Shown here: positions 62,235 to 64,000 of the stretch, piece after piece | Layout of the letters: every line of letters begins with the position of its first letter | Numbering within the stretch: the first letter of the stretch is position 1 | NCBI GenBank assembly: GCA_015478775.1 | Contig: JADMKP010000008.1 | Location: forward strand, 587,828-651,827 | DNA: 64,000 nucleotides | Direction of reading: 5' to 3' | Source of the DNA: Fermentimonas sp. | GTDB taxonomy: Bacteria > Bacteroidota > Bacteroidia > Bacteroidales > Dysgonomonadaceae | Translations under genes and position numbers: made by a program | The notes under the pieces: generated by a model | Database searches by the model: none | The model's input: the letters and a program-made list of their open reading frames with translations, nothing else | What the model was told of the DNA's origin: nothing

Positions 62235-63674
62235 ATGAAACAAACACTAAATGTTTTATCCTTAGTATTTTTATTTTTTACAGTAGGCCTTAATGCTCAG
62301 AATTCGTCTGTGACTTGTCTTCCTGGTTTTATGTTTGAAATTAGCCAGGACAGAAGCTGGGGGTATAAAGAACCTGTTGTTGTGGATATTACTCCAGGTT
62401 CACCCGCTGAGATGGCAGGGTTAAAATTAAACGATATTATACTGTCTGTAAATACAAATGGAACATATCAGAAATCATATCAAACAGTTATGTCGTGGTT
62501 TAATCTTAATGACTATGAGGTTACTCTTGCAATTAGAAATTTTGATCATTCATTTAAGGAAATTACATTTAGTAAGGATTGCAGACAAAGCAATGCTATT
62601 TTGGAATCGCAACTAGCTCCTGTTTTTGCTTTTTACAGTTTGGAAGATGTACAGAACAGACGTTTCTTAATGCCAGTGAAGACAACAACAAATGAAAATG
62701 CTTTATTTCATAACTACAGAACATTTGGATTTTCTCCATCTGGTGAGAGTACCAGAGAATTGGATGAGCGTATTAATGCTGTCTTTATACGTGTATTAAC
62801 CGAAAAAGGTTTAGAATATCGTCCTGATGATCCGGATTTTATAATTCAGACCTACTACAGCTTGCAGAATAACCCCTTGTATAAACCTAACTCCGCAACT
62901 TATGGTAGTTATCAACCTGTTTGGAGATTTGACACAAGGAATCATAGAACTGTAAAAGTTTCGGTTTATAATCCATCTGAAGCTGTTAGAGTGGATGACA
63001 TTATATATGAGCTTAAGTTTGGCTATCGTTTTTTTGACAGGCGATTTATGGATGCGGGAGAGATGACGTTAATGTGGGAGAGTGAAGTAAGTGAAAGATT
63101 AAGTTCATATAATAGCCTGAGTGATTACTTAGAGATGAATCTTCCATTGATGTTGCTGAAGTTTCCATATGCCGGAAACAGATCTTTTGGAACTTATCAG
63201 GTGAAATACCTTAAATATAACTATACAGGTATAGGATATGATATGAATGATCTGAAAACAGTATTATCTGTTGCGGATGGTTCGCCGGCAGCTATTGCAG
63301 GAATTAAGCCCGGAGATGTAGTAGTAAATATTCAGGGACATAGCTTCGATCATTCTTCATCTCAATCTCTTACTGAAGGTTATAGACGTTTTATTGCAGA
63401 AACTCTTAATTTTAGAGATCAGAATACGAAGTACACCGACTCGAATGGTTTTAAGGAATGTATGTTTTGGGATGTTTCTAATTATCATAAAGTTTCTGAG
63501 GCTATATCTAATAAAAGGTATAAAGCTGCATTCTCATATCTTTTCAATTTTAATCAGTATATAGATTGGAATACTCCAATTTCGATTAATATTGAAGTAA
63601 AAAGGGGTGAGGATTATTTGAATTTTGCAGTTACTCCAATAATTACAACGAGCTCGCATATTTCTGTTTATTAA
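62235..63674 (+). CDS. Exported PDZ-domain protein
   Basis: 479 residues with a signal peptide (VLSLVFLFFTVGLNAQ). Two PDZ-like modules: residues about 45-110 (VVVDITPGSPAEMAGLKLND) and about 335-385 (VLSVADGSPAAIAGIKPGDVV), separated by a beta-rich region (about 120-320) resembling DUF4136. No protease domain, so it is likely a periplasmic or outer-membrane-facing binding protein. Function unknown; the C-terminus is unassigned. Confidence 0.85.
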   Translation: MKQTLNVLSLVFLFFTVGLNAQNSSVTCLPGFMFEISQDRSWGYKEPVVVDITPGSPAEMAGLKLNDIILSVNTNGTYQKSYQTVMSWFNLNDYEVTLAIRNFDHSFKEITFSKDCRQSNAILESQLAPVFAFYSLEDVQNRRFLMPVKTTTNENALFHNYRTFGFSPSGESTRELDERINAVFIRVLTEKGLEYRPDDPDFIIQTYYSLQNNPLYKPNSATYGSYQPVWRFDTRNHRTVKVSVYNPSEAVRVDDIIYELKFGYRFFDRRFMDAGEMTLMWESEVSERLSSYNSLSDYLEMNLPLMLLKFPYAGNRSFGTYQVKYLKYNYTGIGYDMNDLKTVLSVADGSPAAIAGIKPGDVVVNIQGHSFDHSSSQSLTEGYRRFIAETLNFRDQNTKYTDSNGFKECMFWDVSNYHKVSEAISNKRYKAAFSYLFNFNQYIDWNTPISINIEVKRGEDYLNFAVTPIITTSSHISVY

Positions 63675-64000
63675 TTTCTAGTTGACAATCAATTGTAAAT
63701 TAACATATTGTACTGTTTAAGCCGGTGAGTGCGCAGTTGAGATCAAATTATTTACAAAAATATTAGCAGAAATGTTTGGAGCGTATTAGAAAAAACATCT
63801 ATCTTTGCATTCCTTTTCCACGAGAAATGAGGTTCATTAAAGAGTTAATGATTGAATTAGGTTACAAATAATTTTATTTATTGATTTAGGATTACCGCAA
63901 AAAAAAATATTTGAAATATTTTCTTCAAAAATTTTGGTAGTTCAAAAATAACCTCTATCTTTGCACCCGCTTTTGGAAGGAACACTATCTGGAAGCAAAC
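63675..64000 (+). promoter_or_regulatory. Two strong consensus promoters at the right edge
   Basis: No gene in 326 bases. P1: TTTG 63775-63778, 21 bases, TATCTTTG 63800-63807. P2: TTTG 63933-63936, 19 bases, TATCTTTG 63956-63963, followed by CACCCGC. This TTTGCACCCGC sequence is like promoters of Bacteroidota rRNA operons, so a rRNA or other strongly expressed transcript may begin right of the window. Confidence 0.6.

Overview
The window reads as chromosomal DNA of a Bacteroidota, most likely of the order Bacteroidales. The evidence is the promoter type (TTTG, about 19 bases, TAnnTTTG, with many TATCTTTG boxes), AT-rich sequence, a SusC/SusD pair, a fused SecDF, an ATP synthase operon in the rotated order D-C-I-B-E-F-H-A-G, DUF4286 next to ruvC, and many lipoproteins. 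Genus cannot be fixed from sequence alone.

Left part (1-10 kb): a long RelA/SpoT homologue cut by the left edge, a FolK-like protein with an odd acidic Thr/Glu tail, an iron-type alcohol dehydrogenase, a GNAT acetyltransferase, a fused ovothiol synthase (OvoA) followed by a 23-bp tandem array built from its own last codons, a lipid kinase, a sodium:solute symporter and EngB.

10-23 kb is conserved core on the minus strand: the complete F-type ATP synthase operon (secDF lies upstream of it with its own terminator) and an M3 oligopeptidase lipoprotein. 23-26 kb carries a BlaI/BlaR1-type regulator pair whose sensor ends in two SusC-plug-like repeats, a small carboxypeptidase-regulatory-like protein, and tRNA-Gln(CUG).

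26-30 kb is a four-gene minus-strand operon (family 2 glycosyltransferase, duplicated LAB_N membrane protein, ArnT-like glycosyltransferase, UDP-glucuronate epimerase). It fits a polyprenyl-phosphate-linked uronic acid route to lipid A or LPS core. 30-42 kb is mixed accessory and metabolic content: a broken OmpA-family gene, acyltransferase, glycerate kinase, CE1-type esterase, CotH-type lipoprotein, PhnA/YjdM, GH36 alpha-galactosidase and a CoA-disulfide-reductase-like protein with two rhodanese domains.

42.7-46.7 kb is the most unusual stretch: a roughly 4-kb islet with RhuM, a decaying lipoprotein gene and a HipB/HipA pair. It is bounded on the right by an intact tRNA-Ala(GGC) gene and on the left by a partial copy of that tRNA, as expected for tRNA-targeted integration; no integrase is present.

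46.7-64 kb returns to chromosome: DUF4286-ruvC, a SPOR-domain protein, a Cys/Met-metabolism PLP enzyme, SusC-SusD-TlpA, CysK, a LuxR-type regulator, the operon glgB-manA-hemH, and a PDZ protein. The right edge has two strong promoter sequences, the second resembling an rRNA operon promoter.
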